Shown here: positions 44,171 to 54,143 of the stretch, one piece after another | How positions within the stretch are numbered: position 1 is the first letter of the stretch | Layout of the letters: each line of letters opens with the position of its first letter | Source: Edaphocola flava | Lineage (GTDB): Bacteria > Bacteroidota > Bacteroidia > Chitinophagales > Chitinophagaceae | Length of the DNA stretch: 64,000 nt | Assembly: GCF_004118155.1 (NCBI RefSeq) | Contig: NZ_SAIQ01000002.1 | Span: 524,487-588,486 of the forward strand | Direction: 5' to 3' | The notes under the pieces: model-generated | Seen by the model: only the letters and a program-made list of their open reading frames with translations | Databases searched by the model: none | Told to the model about the DNA's origin: nothing | Program-made: the position numbers and the translations under genes

Positions 44171-45841
44171 ATGCCCAAGGTATTGCTCACGACGCTGAAT
44201 GCGAAATATATACATCTTAATCTGGCCATCCGTATCCTCTACGATCTGAACAAGGATAACGGTAATGCCGATCTGCACATGCATGAGTTCACCATTAAGA
44301 ACGACCCAAAGGAGGTAGCTGCATACTGTGTCGATTATGATGTGGTGTGCTTCAGCTGTTATATCTGGAATATTACCCAGACCCTGGCGGTCGCAAGAGA
44401 GATCAAGGCCCTGAACCCGAATACAAAAGTATTGCTGGGCGGACCAGAAGTGAGTTACGAATGGGAGCCGGTGATTGCAGAAGATGCAGTAGATTATATC
44501 ATCGCTGGAGAGGGAGAGATTCCGTTTGAGCATTTTGTGCGCCAGTACCCGTATGTATCGCTGGTGCCGAACCTGATTTATAAAGAAGAGGGGCAGATAC
44601 ATTATAATAAGCAATCCGTACAGTTTGATGTAAAGCTGCTGGAGGATCGTAATCCTTACCAGTACGATACCGCTGAGGAACTGAATAATAAAGTCTGTTA
44701 TATAGAGACCAGTCGCGGATGTCCGTACAAATGCGAATTCTGCCTGGCCAGCCTGGATAATAAAGTACGCTACCTGCCCATGCAGACCATTAAGGACAAT
44801 CTCCTGTACCTGATGCAGCGCGGCCGTACCATCAAATTCCTTGACCGAACCTTTAATATCAAGAAAGATTTTACCCTCGATCTGTTCCAGTTTATCCTGG
44901 ATCATCATCGTCCGGGCAATGTATTCCAGTTCGAGATCACGGCTGATATTGTGCATCCAGACATCATTGCCTTTATACAAGAGAAGGTGCCACCGGGTCT
45001 GTTCCGTTTCGAGATCGGTATACAGACGGTTAACCAGCAGAGCAACCTGGAGGTAAGCCGTAAGCAGAACTTTACCAAAACCTCGGGTGTGGTACAATCG
45101 CTGCAGAACAAGATCGAGATGCACCTGGATCTGATTGTAGGCCTGCCGCTGGAGTATATGGCCGATCTGAAATACAGCTTTGAAGAAACCTTCAAACTAT
45201 ATCCGCCGGAACTGCAATTGGGTTTCCTTAAATTCCTGAAAGGCACACCCGTGCGTGAAAAGTACGAGCAGTACGATTATGTGTTCGATCCGGAGCCTCC
45301 GTATCAGATCATCCGCAGTCGCTTCCTCAGCGAAGAAGAGCTGCATAAAGTAACGCTGCTGGAGAATGCCCTGGAAATCTACTGGAATAAAAAGCGTGCC
45401 TGCAATGCGCTGAAGCATATTACGGCGCACTACAGCATCTTTGACTTCCTTATGGGAGTGGGCGAGCGTTTTGTCGAAAAACATGCTTTCCATAAGCATA
45501 CCCTTAAGCAGGTGTATGAAGTAATTCGTGATTATATACAAGAGTTGTATCCACAGGATACGGTGCTGGCAGAACTGCTGGCCCTGGATTATTATACCTT
45601 CTACAAAGTGAAACCACAGGATATCTTTGAGCTGGAGGCCGACAAGGCTGAGCGTTTTAAAGTGATTGAGAGCTTTGGCCTGAACCATCACAAATACCGT
45701 TTTGCAGTATTGCCGGTACATTTCGACACCACGATTTATATACAGGATGGGGCAATACAGCCTAAGCTGGATTACCTGATCATCCAGTTTGACGGACAGG
45801 AAAAGGGCGAGGTGCTTTGCGCCGATCTGCAGTACTTATAA
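44171..45841 (+). CDS. B12-binding radical SAM protein (DUF4080 type)
   Basis: A 556-residue cytosolic enzyme. Residues 1-130 are a cobalamin-binding-like Rossmann domain (VLLTTLNAKYIHLNLAIR, VLLGGPEVSYEWEP, DYIIAGEGEIPF). The radical SAM motif CPYKCEFC follows ETSRG near residues 182-193. The TIM-barrel part continues with KFLDRTFNIKKDFTLDLF, FEITADIVHPDII and FEIGIQTVNQQSN. The C-terminal 170 residues match the DUF4080 tail. Substrate unknown for this group; methylation or another SAM-radical reaction is likely. Start chosen at 44171, typical for the family. A long antisense frame covers its first half but has no family likeness. Confidence 0.92.
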   Translation: MPKVLLTTLNAKYIHLNLAIRILYDLNKDNGNADLHMHEFTIKNDPKEVAAYCVDYDVVCFSCYIWNITQTLAVAREIKALNPNTKVLLGGPEVSYEWEPVIAEDAVDYIIAGEGEIPFEHFVRQYPYVSLVPNLIYKEEGQIHYNKQSVQFDVKLLEDRNPYQYDTAEELNNKVCYIETSRGCPYKCEFCLASLDNKVRYLPMQTIKDNLLYLMQRGRTIKFLDRTFNIKKDFTLDLFQFILDHHRPGNVFQFEITADIVHPDIIAFIQEKVPPGLFRFEIGIQTVNQQSNLEVSRKQNFTKTSGVVQSLQNKIEMHLDLIVGLPLEYMADLKYSFEETFKLYPPELQLGFLKFLKGTPVREKYEQYDYVFDPEPPYQIIRSRFLSEEELHKVTLLENALEIYWNKKRACNALKHITAHYSIFDFLMGVGERFVEKHAFHKHTLKQVYEVIRDYIQELYPQDTVLAELLALDYYTFYKVKPQDIFELEADKAERFKVIESFGLNHHKYRFAVLPVHFDTTIYIQDGAIQPKLDYLIIQFDGQEKGEVLCADLQYL

Positions 45842-45995
45842 CTTACGTTCCAGGAGTATTAAGCAACCTTTAGTCATTGCCCTTCGAGTACCTCAGGGTA
45901 CGAAACTTTCGGCTGCAGAGGCTCCGAAGAGTTGATACAATTACTATAGCTGTGCTGAAACAGGAAGCGATCCGTATAGAACAGATCGCTTAGGA

Positions 45996-46126
45996 AGGCC
46001 TTATAAATCCGGCGCCAAGAAAATCATTGGCTCGGTCGATAAAGTCGGAAACCACTGTTTGAGCGCAGCGAGTCTGGTTTTTGACCGGCCGACACATTGA
46101 TTTTTAGCCAGGGATTTATACAGCCT
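45996..46126. repeat. Large imperfect inverted repeat
   Basis: Left arm AGGCCTTATAAATCC... AAAATCATTGGCTCGGTCG and right arm CGGCCGACACATTGATTTTT...GGATTTATACAGCCT pair over about 60 nt with bulges. The centre contains GAAACCACTG / CTGGTTTTT. Confidence 0.55.
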
Positions 46127-46166
46127 TGATTTTTTGGCGGTACCTTTTGCATCAAGGCAAAAGGTA
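46123..46166 (+). promoter_or_regulatory. Mutually exclusive hairpins upstream of 46221 gene
   Basis: TACCTTTTGC-ATCAAG-GCAAAAGGTA (46141-46166) is a perfect 10-bp stem. GCCTTGAT (46123-46130) can instead pair with ATCAAGGC (46151-46158), destroying the first stem. Such alternatives are typical of attenuators, but could also be chance in a repeat element. Confidence 0.35.
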
Positions 46167-46220
46167 GCAAATTAAAACGTTCAGAAACTTACTTCTTAAG
46201 GATATTCAATAGATAAAAAT

Positions 46221-46511
46221 ATGCTACGCAAAGTATGGAAAGACTTACGGGGGCAATTGAAGTACATACTGGTGTACTGGTTGCTGGCAAGCCTTGTTCT
46301 GTTCAATGCTACAGGAGGTGCAGATATATTATTTGGAGGTATTGTCGGATTGACTTTACTGATTCATATTATAATTCTTTTCTTTAAATGGTTATGGAGC
46401 AATAACCCGAGACAGGCTGGAAAACAGTTGTTATTGTTCGTGCTGTTAGCTGTCCTATGTTTCTTTTTGATGGAGCCATATCTCCGGTTTGTTTGGCATA
46501 TGCTACATTGA
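46221..46511 (+). CDS. Small membrane protein, unknown
   Basis: A 96-residue protein with three predicted membrane helices (about 13-29 LKYILVYWLLASLVLF, 34-56 DILFGGIVGLTLLIHIIILFF as one segment, 70-86 LLLFVLLAVLCFFLMEP) and a basic N-terminus (MLRKVWKDLRGQ). No family recognised. It lies 134 nt before tamB, which has its own promoter, so it is probably a separate unit. Preceded by a highly structured non-coding stretch. Confidence 0.62.
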   Translation: MLRKVWKDLRGQLKYILVYWLLASLVLFNATGGADILFGGIVGLTLLIHIIILFFKWLWSNNPRQAGKQLLLFVLLAVLCFFLMEPYLRFVWHMLH

Positions 46512-46603
46512 TTTATATAAGATTTATTCATATGCAGTCTGCACGCGGCTTGCAGACACGTATCCCCAGACCGTGAAAAAAATGTAAATTGTATATAAAG
46601 GTA

Positions 46604-46633
46604 TTGGATTACGCGATTAAGCCCTTATTTTTG
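46604..46633 (+). promoter_or_regulatory. Promoter of tamB-tamL
   Basis: TTG at 46604-46606, 19-nt spacer, TATTTTTG at 46626-46633: the best match in the window to the Bacteroidota -33/-7 pattern. The start codon is 13 nt downstream, giving a very short leader. Confidence 0.65.
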
Positions 46634-46645
46634 TGAGTATACACA

Positions 46646-49600
46646 ATGAAGAAAGTACTAAAAGTCATACTATATATAATCCTCTCCGTCATACTTCTTG
46701 TTGTGGCGGCTGTGGTCGTGATCAACACACCCTGGGGTAAGGAGCAGATCCGTAAGTATGCTGTAGACTATCTGCAGAAAAAACTCGATACTAAAGTATC
46801 GATTGGTAAGATTGACTTCAGTATACCCACTTCTGTAAACCTGGGTCAGGTACTGGTGCTGGACAAGCGCCAGGATACCGTTGTCTGGGTCAATAAACTG
46901 GACATTAATGTAAATATGTTTAAGCTGATAGAGGGTAAGATCTCTGTCAGTAAACTGGGGCTGGACGGGGCCAATATCAATATGTACCGTACGGCCAACG
47001 ATACCAATTTCAATTACCAGTTTATTGTAGACTCTTTTGTGGGCAAGAAAGAAGCCACGCAGCAAGAGGTAATGGATACCGCCAAGTCGTCGCCGGTATA
47101 TATCGATGCCGGACTGATCGATATCCGCAATACCCGTTACCGTTTTCATGATACCATAGGTGGCGCATTGTTCGGGATCAGGATCAACAGCCTGGTGCTG
47201 AAGCCAAGACAGATCGATATCAATACCATGCGGTTTGAAGTAAACGATTTCCGTGGCGATACCATCAATTCCTATTTTTATGCCATGCCTTCTGCATTGC
47301 CACCATCTCCTGAAGATACCAGTGCAGGCACAGAGATTTCCATAGTCGTAGATAAGCTATTATTGAACCGTGCAGATTTTGCATTTAAAGATGCTGAGTC
47401 AGCAATGGACTTTAATATCCAGACCAAATCTCTTTCGGCAGCCATGCCATACTTCAGCCTGCTGAAGCGCCAGATCAAAATCAATTACCTGAACCTGGAT
47501 CAGACCCATTCGGGACTGGTATTTAATAAAATAGACCCGAAGACCAAGGCCAAAGCCAAGGCGGTGCCGAAAGATACCGTAAGCAGTACCGATACCGGCA
47601 GCTGGGTCATCTGGCTGAACGACCTGCTGTTCAAGGATGTGAATTTCGCCTTTGATGATAACAATGCACCGCGTCTGAAAACGGGCATGGACTATTCGCA
47701 CATGAATATCCAGAACTTCTACCTGACCGGCAGCGATCTCATGTACAGTGCCGATACCATATTGGGTAATATCAAGAACCTGTCTATGAATGAGCGCAGC
47801 GGCCTGAATATACAGACCTTTCGCACCAAATTCATATACCATCAGCGGGGCGCAGTGCTGGACGAATTATACCTGAAGACACCACAAACCTTATTGCAGG
47901 ACAAAATTGCAGTGAGCTATCGTTCGCTGGGATCGTTGAGCAAAGAGCTGTCGCAGATGAAGCTGGACGTGAATCTGATAAAGTCCGTACTCAGCTTCAG
48001 TGATCTCTTTATCTTCCTGCCCGAGGCGCAGAGACAACAGCTGAAAGATTACCGTAATCAGAAACTGAACTTTAACCTGCTGGCCAATGGTACCGTAGGC
48101 AACCTTAATATAATACAGTTATACGTACAAGGGCTGAAACAGACCCAGGTAGACCTGAGCGGCCGCATTTTCGGACTGCCGGATGCCGATAAGTTGCGGT
48201 ATGTATTGAACATCAAAAAACTGAACAGTACCGAGCAGGATATTCATTCCTTTGTACCGGCATCTGTACGCCAGCAGCTGGATATCCCCGCCTGGTTTGC
48301 CTTCTCCGGTACCATCAATGGTACAACTACAGCATATAATCCTAACCTGCTCATACGTACCTCTGATGGTAATGCCTTATTGAAAGGACATTTCTCTATG
48401 GCACAGCAGGGTAAGGAAAAGTACGATCTGTACCTGGATGCACAGACATTTAATATTGGTAAGATCCTGCGTATGCAACCGCAGCTGGGTACCATTACCC
48501 TGAGCGGTACCGTAAAAGGTACAGGCTTTGATCCGAAGACCATGGCAGCAGATATAGACCTGAAAGTGATCCAGGCATTTTACAATGGCTATGGGTACAG
48601 CAATATTACTGCACTGGGCTTTATACGCAACAAAGAAGGACAACTGGAACTGAAATCCCGCGATCCGAATGCCTTCCTGACCATGCAGTCTATGTTCAAC
48701 TTCCGGAACCAATACCCGGCAGTGACCGCCGATATGGCCATCGACCTGCTGGACCTGCAGGCCCTGAAGTTCATGGATACAGAACTGAAATTCACCGGAG
48801 ATGTATATGCCGATGTACCTTCAACCAATCCTAACTATCCTAATGGTCTGCTGAGTATACGCAGTCCCTTCCTGACCTCGAACGGCAAAACATATATGTT
48901 TGACAGCGTATACATTAATTCTGCACCGCAGGATAGTATACAAAATATAGATGTCAACGTAGCGAATATTATTAATGCTAAGCTAACCGGCAAGATCCCA
49001 TTGCTGCAGATGGGTAATGCCCTGCTGGCACATGTGAACCAATACTATACCATATCCGATACCGTAAGTAATGCGCCGCTGGCCTATGACATGAATCTGT
49101 CGGGTACGCTAGCCTATCACCGCCTGTTCCGTCAGATGGTGCCGGAGCTGCGTCCTTTCGATACCATACGTTTCTATTCGGTGATCAATCCGAGTTCGCT
49201 GAATATCGGGCTTACCGCACCAAGAATCCGTTATGGAACCATGTCGCTGGATACCTTCTCCTTCTCTGCTATTGAGCAGGACCGCAGCCTGATGTATGTA
49301 GCAGGTCTGAACCGCTTTACACAGGGAGGCATTCAGTTTTATAACTCCTCCTTATCTGGTTACCTGCGCAATGACAGTATTGCGTCTTTCGTCAACCTTA
49401 CGGATGTAGAAGGGGTAGACCAGTTTGGTCTGGGGGTAATCACTTCCATCAACCCGGAAAGCGACATCGTACTGCATTTGCAGCGCGGGCTCAAGCTCAA
49501 CTATGATGACTGGCAGGTAGATCCTGATAACAGTATTGTGTTGGGCGGAAAAAAAGGATTATACATACATAACCTCGCACTCAGCCAGGGCAACCAGTTG

Positions 49601-51721
49601 ATCAGTGCAAATAGTCGTGATACCTCTTATAACAGTCCGCTGCATATAGACATCCGTAACTTCTCTTTACTGAACCTGACCAAAATGATCAGTAAGGACA
49701 CTGTTCTGGCCGATGGTCGCCTGTTTGTAAATGGTGATCTGGATATGCGCGACAGCTTCCCGAGAATTGTATCCAACATTCGGGTAGATTCTCTTTATGT
49801 AATGGGGTCGAACCTGGGCGATCTGGCAGCTGACGTACGCAACGAAAATTCTTATAGCTACTCGGCCAATGCTACACTGAAAGGATATGGCAATGACCTG
49901 AGCATTGCCGGTAACTATTACATGAAGCCGGTTAATGGCAATGAACTGGATTTTATTGCCAACTTTAATGCCTTTAGCCTGAAAACAATTGAAGGGCTTA
50001 CTTTTGGCAACCTGAAGAAAAGCAGCGGTATACTTAAAGGACAGCTGGATATTAAAGGAACAGTAGCCAGTCCGTCGATCGGCGGATCGCTGGAGACGGA
50101 TAGTCTCAAAACGACACTGGCCATGTTCAATACGTATATGAGTATGCCGGATGAGACCATCCGATTCAATGCCGGTAAAGGATTATATTTTGATCGTTTT
50201 AAAATTTACGATCAGTACGGCAAACTGGCTACCCTCACCGGAAGCCTGAATACGAAAAACTTTACAGAGTACAGCCTGGATATGACCTTTAAGGCCAATC
50301 AATGGCAAGCCATGAATTCTACCTCCAAGGATAATGAATCTATCTACGGTAAGTTATTCCTGAGCGCCACACTGGGCTTGCATGGAAATATGACCGCACC
50401 GGCGATTGATGGTAATATCACGATCCATGACAGTACCGACTTTAACTACGCCATGCTGGACAATCCTTCGCTGGTGGCCAATGAAGGTATCGTAATGTTC
50501 TACGACGGTCGTGATAGTGGTTATATCGATTCTGCCGAGCTGAATCTTAAAAAAGCAGCATACCTTTTATCACAGAGTTCTTCGCTGAATGTGAATGTGG
50601 ATATTGAGAAAAATGCCCAGTTTACCGTACTGATCGACCCGGAAACAGGCGACCGGCTGAATGTAAAAGGAACCTCCTTCCTGAATGCCAATCTGGGTTC
50701 TGACGGTAGCATGACCCTGACCGGTACTTACGAACTGGAAGACGGATATTATGAACTGAACTATAACCTGCTGAAAAAGAAATTCCGTATACAGAAGGGT
50801 AGTATGATCATGCTGGCCGGCGATCCGCTGGATGCCGATGTCAACATCACTGCTGTATATGATGCCAATGCCGCACCATACGACCTGGTACAACGCCAGG
50901 GACAGGATGCTTCAGAGATGAACCTCTACCGTCAGCGCATGCCCTTCCAGGTATTGCTGAAGATGAGTGGTAAAGTACTGAAACCAACCATCAGCTTTGA
51001 TATCGTCGTAAAAGATGGGGGATTGAATACGGTAAATGAGACCGTAAAATCATTTGTAGAAAGTAAACTGGGAGACCTGCGTAACAATCCATCCGATATG
51101 AATAAGCAAGTCGTATCGCTGTTGTTGCTGAACCGTTTCGTTGCAGACGATCCGTTTAGCTCAGCCGGTGGCGGGTTCGGATTTGAAAATGCAGTACGCC
51201 AGAGTGCCAGCCGCTTCCTGAGCGAGCAGATGAACCGTATGGCCGGTGACCTGATCAAGGGCGTGGAACTGGATTTCGGGGTGAACTCTTCTGAAGATTT
51301 CTCTACCGGATCCCGTGTGAATCGTACCGATTTCAATATCACTGCATCCAAGCGCCTGTTCAACGATCGCCTGAAGCTGACGATTGGTAATGACTTTGCT
51401 CTCGAAGGACAGACAGCCGGAGCCACCAACCCGAGCTACCTGCCGGGTAACCTTTCTGCCGATTACCTGCTTACGGCAGATGGCAAGTACATCCTGAGAG
51501 GATACCGTAAGAGTGAGTTACAGAATATCATCAATGGGTATGTTATAGAAACAGGTCTTAGCTTCCGCTTCTCCCTGGAGTATAACCGCTTCCGCGCCCT
51601 GCTCATGGGGCAGCAGCGCTACCGCGAATATATGCGCCGTAAGCGTGAAGCAGAACGTAAAGCCGCAGAGCAGAAACAGGCATCGACAATGAGTATTACG
51701 AACACCTCTACTATTGACTAA
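46646..51721 (+). CDS. tamB: Translocation and assembly module protein TamB
   Basis: A 1691-residue AsmA/TamB-type protein. One N-terminal membrane helix (about 5-26, VILYIILSVILLVVAAVVV) anchors it in the inner membrane; the rest is a long repetitive beta-structure expected to span the periplasm as a lipid groove. Typical opening PWGKEQIRKYAVDYLQKKLD follows the helix. The C-terminal TamB domain (DUF490) is seen in the last about 450 residues (GNITIHDSTDFNYAMLDNP, VNVDIEKNAQFTVLIDPETG, GTYELEDGYYELNYNLL, PTISFDIVVKDGG, and SEQMNRMAGDLIKGVELDFG). It works with an Omp85 partner in OM protein or lipid transport. Its stop codon lies inside the start of tamL, so the two are translationally coupled. 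Best promoter of the window directly upstream. Confidence 0.95.
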   Translation: MKKVLKVILYIILSVILLVVAAVVVINTPWGKEQIRKYAVDYLQKKLDTKVSIGKIDFSIPTSVNLGQVLVLDKRQDTVVWVNKLDINVNMFKLIEGKISVSKLGLDGANINMYRTANDTNFNYQFIVDSFVGKKEATQQEVMDTAKSSPVYIDAGLIDIRNTRYRFHDTIGGALFGIRINSLVLKPRQIDINTMRFEVNDFRGDTINSYFYAMPSALPPSPEDTSAGTEISIVVDKLLLNRADFAFKDAESAMDFNIQTKSLSAAMPYFSLLKRQIKINYLNLDQTHSGLVFNKIDPKTKAKAKAVPKDTVSSTDTGSWVIWLNDLLFKDVNFAFDDNNAPRLKTGMDYSHMNIQNFYLTGSDLMYSADTILGNIKNLSMNERSGLNIQTFRTKFIYHQRGAVLDELYLKTPQTLLQDKIAVSYRSLGSLSKELSQMKLDVNLIKSVLSFSDLFIFLPEAQRQQLKDYRNQKLNFNLLANGTVGNLNIIQLYVQGLKQTQVDLSGRIFGLPDADKLRYVLNIKKLNSTEQDIHSFVPASVRQQLDIPAWFAFSGTINGTTTAYNPNLLIRTSDGNALLKGHFSMAQQGKEKYDLYLDAQTFNIGKILRMQPQLGTITLSGTVKGTGFDPKTMAADIDLKVIQAFYNGYGYSNITALGFIRNKEGQLELKSRDPNAFLTMQSMFNFRNQYPAVTADMAIDLLDLQALKFMDTELKFTGDVYADVPSTNPNYPNGLLSIRSPFLTSNGKTYMFDSVYINSAPQDSIQNIDVNVANIINAKLTGKIPLLQMGNALLAHVNQYYTISDTVSNAPLAYDMNLSGTLAYHRLFRQMVPELRPFDTIRFYSVINPSSLNIGLTAPRIRYGTMSLDTFSFSAIEQDRSLMYVAGLNRFTQGGIQFYNSSLSGYLRNDSIASFVNLTDVEGVDQFGLGVITSINPESDIVLHLQRGLKLNYDDWQVDPDNSIVLGGKKGLYIHNLALSQGNQLISANSRDTSYNSPLHIDIRNFSLLNLTKMISKDTVLADGRLFVNGDLDMRDSFPRIVSNIRVDSLYVMGSNLGDLAADVRNENSYSYSANATLKGYGNDLSIAGNYYMKPVNGNELDFIANFNAFSLKTIEGLTFGNLKKSSGILKGQLDIKGTVASPSIGGSLETDSLKTTLAMFNTYMSMPDETIRFNAGKGLYFDRFKIYDQYGKLATLTGSLNTKNFTEYSLDMTFKANQWQAMNSTSKDNESIYGKLFLSATLGLHGNMTAPAIDGNITIHDSTDFNYAMLDNPSLVANEGIVMFYDGRDSGYIDSAELNLKKAAYLLSQSSSLNVNVDIEKNAQFTVLIDPETGDRLNVKGTSFLNANLGSDGSMTLTGTYELEDGYYELNYNLLKKKFRIQKGSMIMLAGDPLDADVNITAVYDANAAPYDLVQRQGQDASEMNLYRQRMPFQVLLKMSGKVLKPTISFDIVVKDGGLNTVNETVKSFVESKLGDLRNNPSDMNKQVVSLLLLNRFVADDPFSSAGGGFGFENAVRQSASRFLSEQMNRMAGDLIKGVELDFGVNSSEDFSTGSRVNRTDFNITASKRLFNDRLKLTIGNDFALEGQTAGATNPSYLPGNLSADYLLTADGKYILRGYRKSELQNIINGYVIETGLSFRFSLEYNRFRALLMGQQRYREYMRRKREAERKAAEQKQASTMSITNTSTID

Positions 51722-54050
51722 ATATTGCGCCTTGAAGAAAACGATCCACATATTAACCGGTCTGATGACTCTTTGCTGGCTGATGCTTATGGCATCATCA
51801 TGCTCCAATACCAGGTACCTGGCTAAGGGGCAAACCCTCTACCTGGGTAGCAAAGTAAAGGTTACCGATACCGCCAGCAAAGACAAAGGCTACCTGGAAG
51901 AAGTACTGGGCGATGCTATTCGTCCCAAACCTAATAAAAGGATATTTGGAATACGCTTCAAACTGACCATGTATAATTGGGCCGGAGAGCCCCGTTCTGA
52001 AAAGGGGTTGCGTAAATATATACGCGATAAGATCGGCGAAGCACCAGTACTGGGAGAGAGCTTTAACCTGAAAAGAAATGAACAGATTCTGCTGAATAAG
52101 TTGCAGAACAACGGATACTTTTACCCCGTAATTGTATCGCGCCGCGAAGATGATACACTGAAAAAGACCACTAAGGGCTTCTTTGAAATACAGGCGGGTA
52201 AGCGCTATTTCATGAGGAATATTGATTACCTCACCGGAGATACTACAGCGCTTGCTGCAGAGATCCGTAATGTGGCAGACAAGTCATTACTGAAAAAAGG
52301 AAACCCATACCTGCTCGATGCTGTAATGGCTGACCGCGACCGTATAGATGATTACCTCAAAAATATGGGGTACTACTATTTTTCTCCCGACTACCTGATT
52401 GCCAAAGTTGATACTGGAACCAATACAGATTCTATTGATGTGCATATGCAGCTGAAGTCGGATCTCATGCCACCTAAAACGTTTCAGCAGTACCGCATCA
52501 AGGATATTTATGTCAATACAAACTATATAGCCCGGAGCAATACAGACAGTACTGCGGCCAATCGCCGCCGTAATATGGATACTATTCCATATGAGCACTA
52601 TAGTGTGATACAGCGCCGCGAGAATTTCAGGCCGGTACTCTTCAAAACTGCCATCCAGCAGAAACCCGGCGATCTGTACAGCAAAAGGAAACAGAATCTT
52701 ACGCTGAACCGACTGGTGAGTTTGAACGCTTTTAAATTCATTAAAAGTGAGCTGACAGATACTTATGACAGTACCGGGCTGCCTCTGCTGACCGCATTAT
52801 ATAACCTTACTCCTGCGCCATCTAAAGCACTCAGTTTCGAAACTTCTGCATTCTCGCAGAATGATAGCAGGGTAGGGTCCCGCTTATCTGTCGGGTGGAA
52901 ACACCGCAATATATTTAAAGGAGCAGAGCAGTTGGAGATAAAACTCAGCGGCGGATTTGAAATGCAGTATGGAGGGGCTCAGAAACGACCTAACCTCTTT
53001 CAGGCAGGGCTGGAAACGAATTTATCCGTACCGCGTTTGTTGTTCGGAAGTTTGTTTAAGGTGTCTACGACCAGTGCATTTGTGCCCCGTAGCTATGTTA
53101 AGCTGGGCTATAACTACTATTTGAGTGAGACCACTTATCGCCTCAATACATTTAACTTCGGGCTGGGCTATCAATGGAGAGAGTCTATTAATAAAGAGCA
53201 TAAACTATACCCGGTCAATATTACCTTTGTACGTACCGATACGTTTAAGAATGCTTCGGACTTCTATATTAGCAACATTATCTTTAACGGGGTTATCATA
53301 GGATCAACATATCAGTTTACCTATAATTCACAGATAGCCGGTCGTAAAGATGTTAACTTCTTCTTCGACGGACTGTTAGACCTGTCGGGTAATATCCTGG
53401 GGCTGGCACAGAAAACAAGCCTGAGCAAAGAGCCGGAGAAAATATTCGGAAACCCATATGCACAGTATGTAAAAGTACAGACCGATTTCAGGGTGTACAA
53501 AACTTTTGGAAAGGAGAATATGTGGGCCAACCGACTGTTCCTCGGTGCGGGTTATGCCTATGGCAACTCCTACAAAATGCCCAATATTAAGCAGTTCTTT
53601 GCCGGTGGGGCCAGCAGTTTAAGAGGCTTCCGTTCCCGCTTCCTGGGGCCGGGCTCCTTCCATACCAGCAAAAGCACCACTAACTTCCTGGAGCTGTTGG
53701 GCGATATTAAGATGGAGGCCAATACAGAGTTCCGCACACCATTATACTCTACCTGGCTTAAAGGTGCTGTGTTTGCAGATGCAGGTAATATATGGCTCCT
53801 GAGAGATGATCCGACTATGCCGGGAGGTGTATTTTCTAAGAATTTTATCAGTGATATAGCAGTAAGCGGAGGTCTGGGCTTACGTTTTGACTTCTCTATC
53901 CTTGTACTCCGTTTGGACTTTGGTATGCCGCTGCGTAAACCATGGATGGACCCGGGAGAAAAATGGGTGATCAACCGCATTGATTTCAGTTCCAAAGCCT
54001 GGAGGCAGGAAAATATCGTGTTTAACTTAGCAATCGGGTATCCGTTCTAA
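51714..54050 (+). CDS. tamL: TamL, Omp85-family lipoprotein (TamA/BamA type)
   Basis: About 778 residues of an Omp85-family outer-membrane protein with a lipoprotein signal (LMLMASSCSNTRYLAKGQTL, cleavage before Cys), the feature that separates Bacteroidota TamL from TamA. POTRA-like domains cover about 35-330 (EQILLNKLQNNGYFYPVIV, RIDDYLKNMGYYYFSPDYL). The surface-antigen barrel covers about 370-778 with the FFAGGASSLRGFRSRFLGPG motif near 625 and the conserved end LAIGYPF. No ATG is available before the signal peptide; TTG at 51714 overlaps the tamB stop by 8 nt, and TTG at 51732 (giving LKKTIHILTGLM) is equally possible. Coupled to tamB. A palindromic terminator follows at 54058-54087. Confidence 0.93.
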   Translation: MTKYCALKKTIHILTGLMTLCWLMLMASSCSNTRYLAKGQTLYLGSKVKVTDTASKDKGYLEEVLGDAIRPKPNKRIFGIRFKLTMYNWAGEPRSEKGLRKYIRDKIGEAPVLGESFNLKRNEQILLNKLQNNGYFYPVIVSRREDDTLKKTTKGFFEIQAGKRYFMRNIDYLTGDTTALAAEIRNVADKSLLKKGNPYLLDAVMADRDRIDDYLKNMGYYYFSPDYLIAKVDTGTNTDSIDVHMQLKSDLMPPKTFQQYRIKDIYVNTNYIARSNTDSTAANRRRNMDTIPYEHYSVIQRRENFRPVLFKTAIQQKPGDLYSKRKQNLTLNRLVSLNAFKFIKSELTDTYDSTGLPLLTALYNLTPAPSKALSFETSAFSQNDSRVGSRLSVGWKHRNIFKGAEQLEIKLSGGFEMQYGGAQKRPNLFQAGLETNLSVPRLLFGSLFKVSTTSAFVPRSYVKLGYNYYLSETTYRLNTFNFGLGYQWRESINKEHKLYPVNITFVRTDTFKNASDFYISNIIFNGVIIGSTYQFTYNSQIAGRKDVNFFFDGLLDLSGNILGLAQKTSLSKEPEKIFGNPYAQYVKVQTDFRVYKTFGKENMWANRLFLGAGYAYGNSYKMPNIKQFFAGGASSLRGFRSRFLGPGSFHTSKSTTNFLELLGDIKMEANTEFRTPLYSTWLKGAVFADAGNIWLLRDDPTMPGGVFSKNFISDIAVSGGLGLRFDFSILVLRLDFGMPLRKPWMDPGEKWVINRIDFSSKAWRQENIVFNLAIGYPF

Positions 54051-54057
54051 AATATAT

Positions 54058-54087
54058 CAAGTGGCTGACCAATTGGTCAGCCACTTG
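54058..54087 (+). terminator. Palindrome after tamL
   Basis: Perfect 30-bp palindrome CAAGTGGCTGACC-AATT-GGTCAGCCACTTG; weak T-tract (TCATTTAATA). Likely the tamL terminator. Confidence 0.6.
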
Positions 54088-54104
54088 TCATTTAATACAG
54101 TTTC

Positions 54105-54138
54105 TTTGTCTCTTATTAATGGTAAATACCTACCTTTG
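54105..54138 (+). promoter_or_regulatory. Promoter of the copper-type operon
   Basis: TTTG (54105-54108), 22-nt spacer, TACCTTTG (54131-54138), then CCGCG and the ATG at 54144: almost leaderless, like the radical SAM gene at 44171. Confidence 0.55.
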
Positions 54139-54143
54139 CCGCG

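Larger units (their letters stand above)
45842..46220. other. Structured non-coding gap
   Basis: No gene. It contains GAGTACCTCAGGGTACGAA near 45889, which resembles a string near 3619; a large imperfect inverted repeat (45996-46126); and two alternative hairpins sharing ATCAAGGC (46123-46166). Good candidate for an intergenic repeat element or a structured leader of the 46221 gene. Confidence 0.5.

Noticed and set aside
44117-45124. 335-codon open frame on the minus strand
   Set aside because: Antisense to the well-supported radical SAM gene; no domain, no signal, residue mix typical of a shadow frame (many H, I, L, Q).
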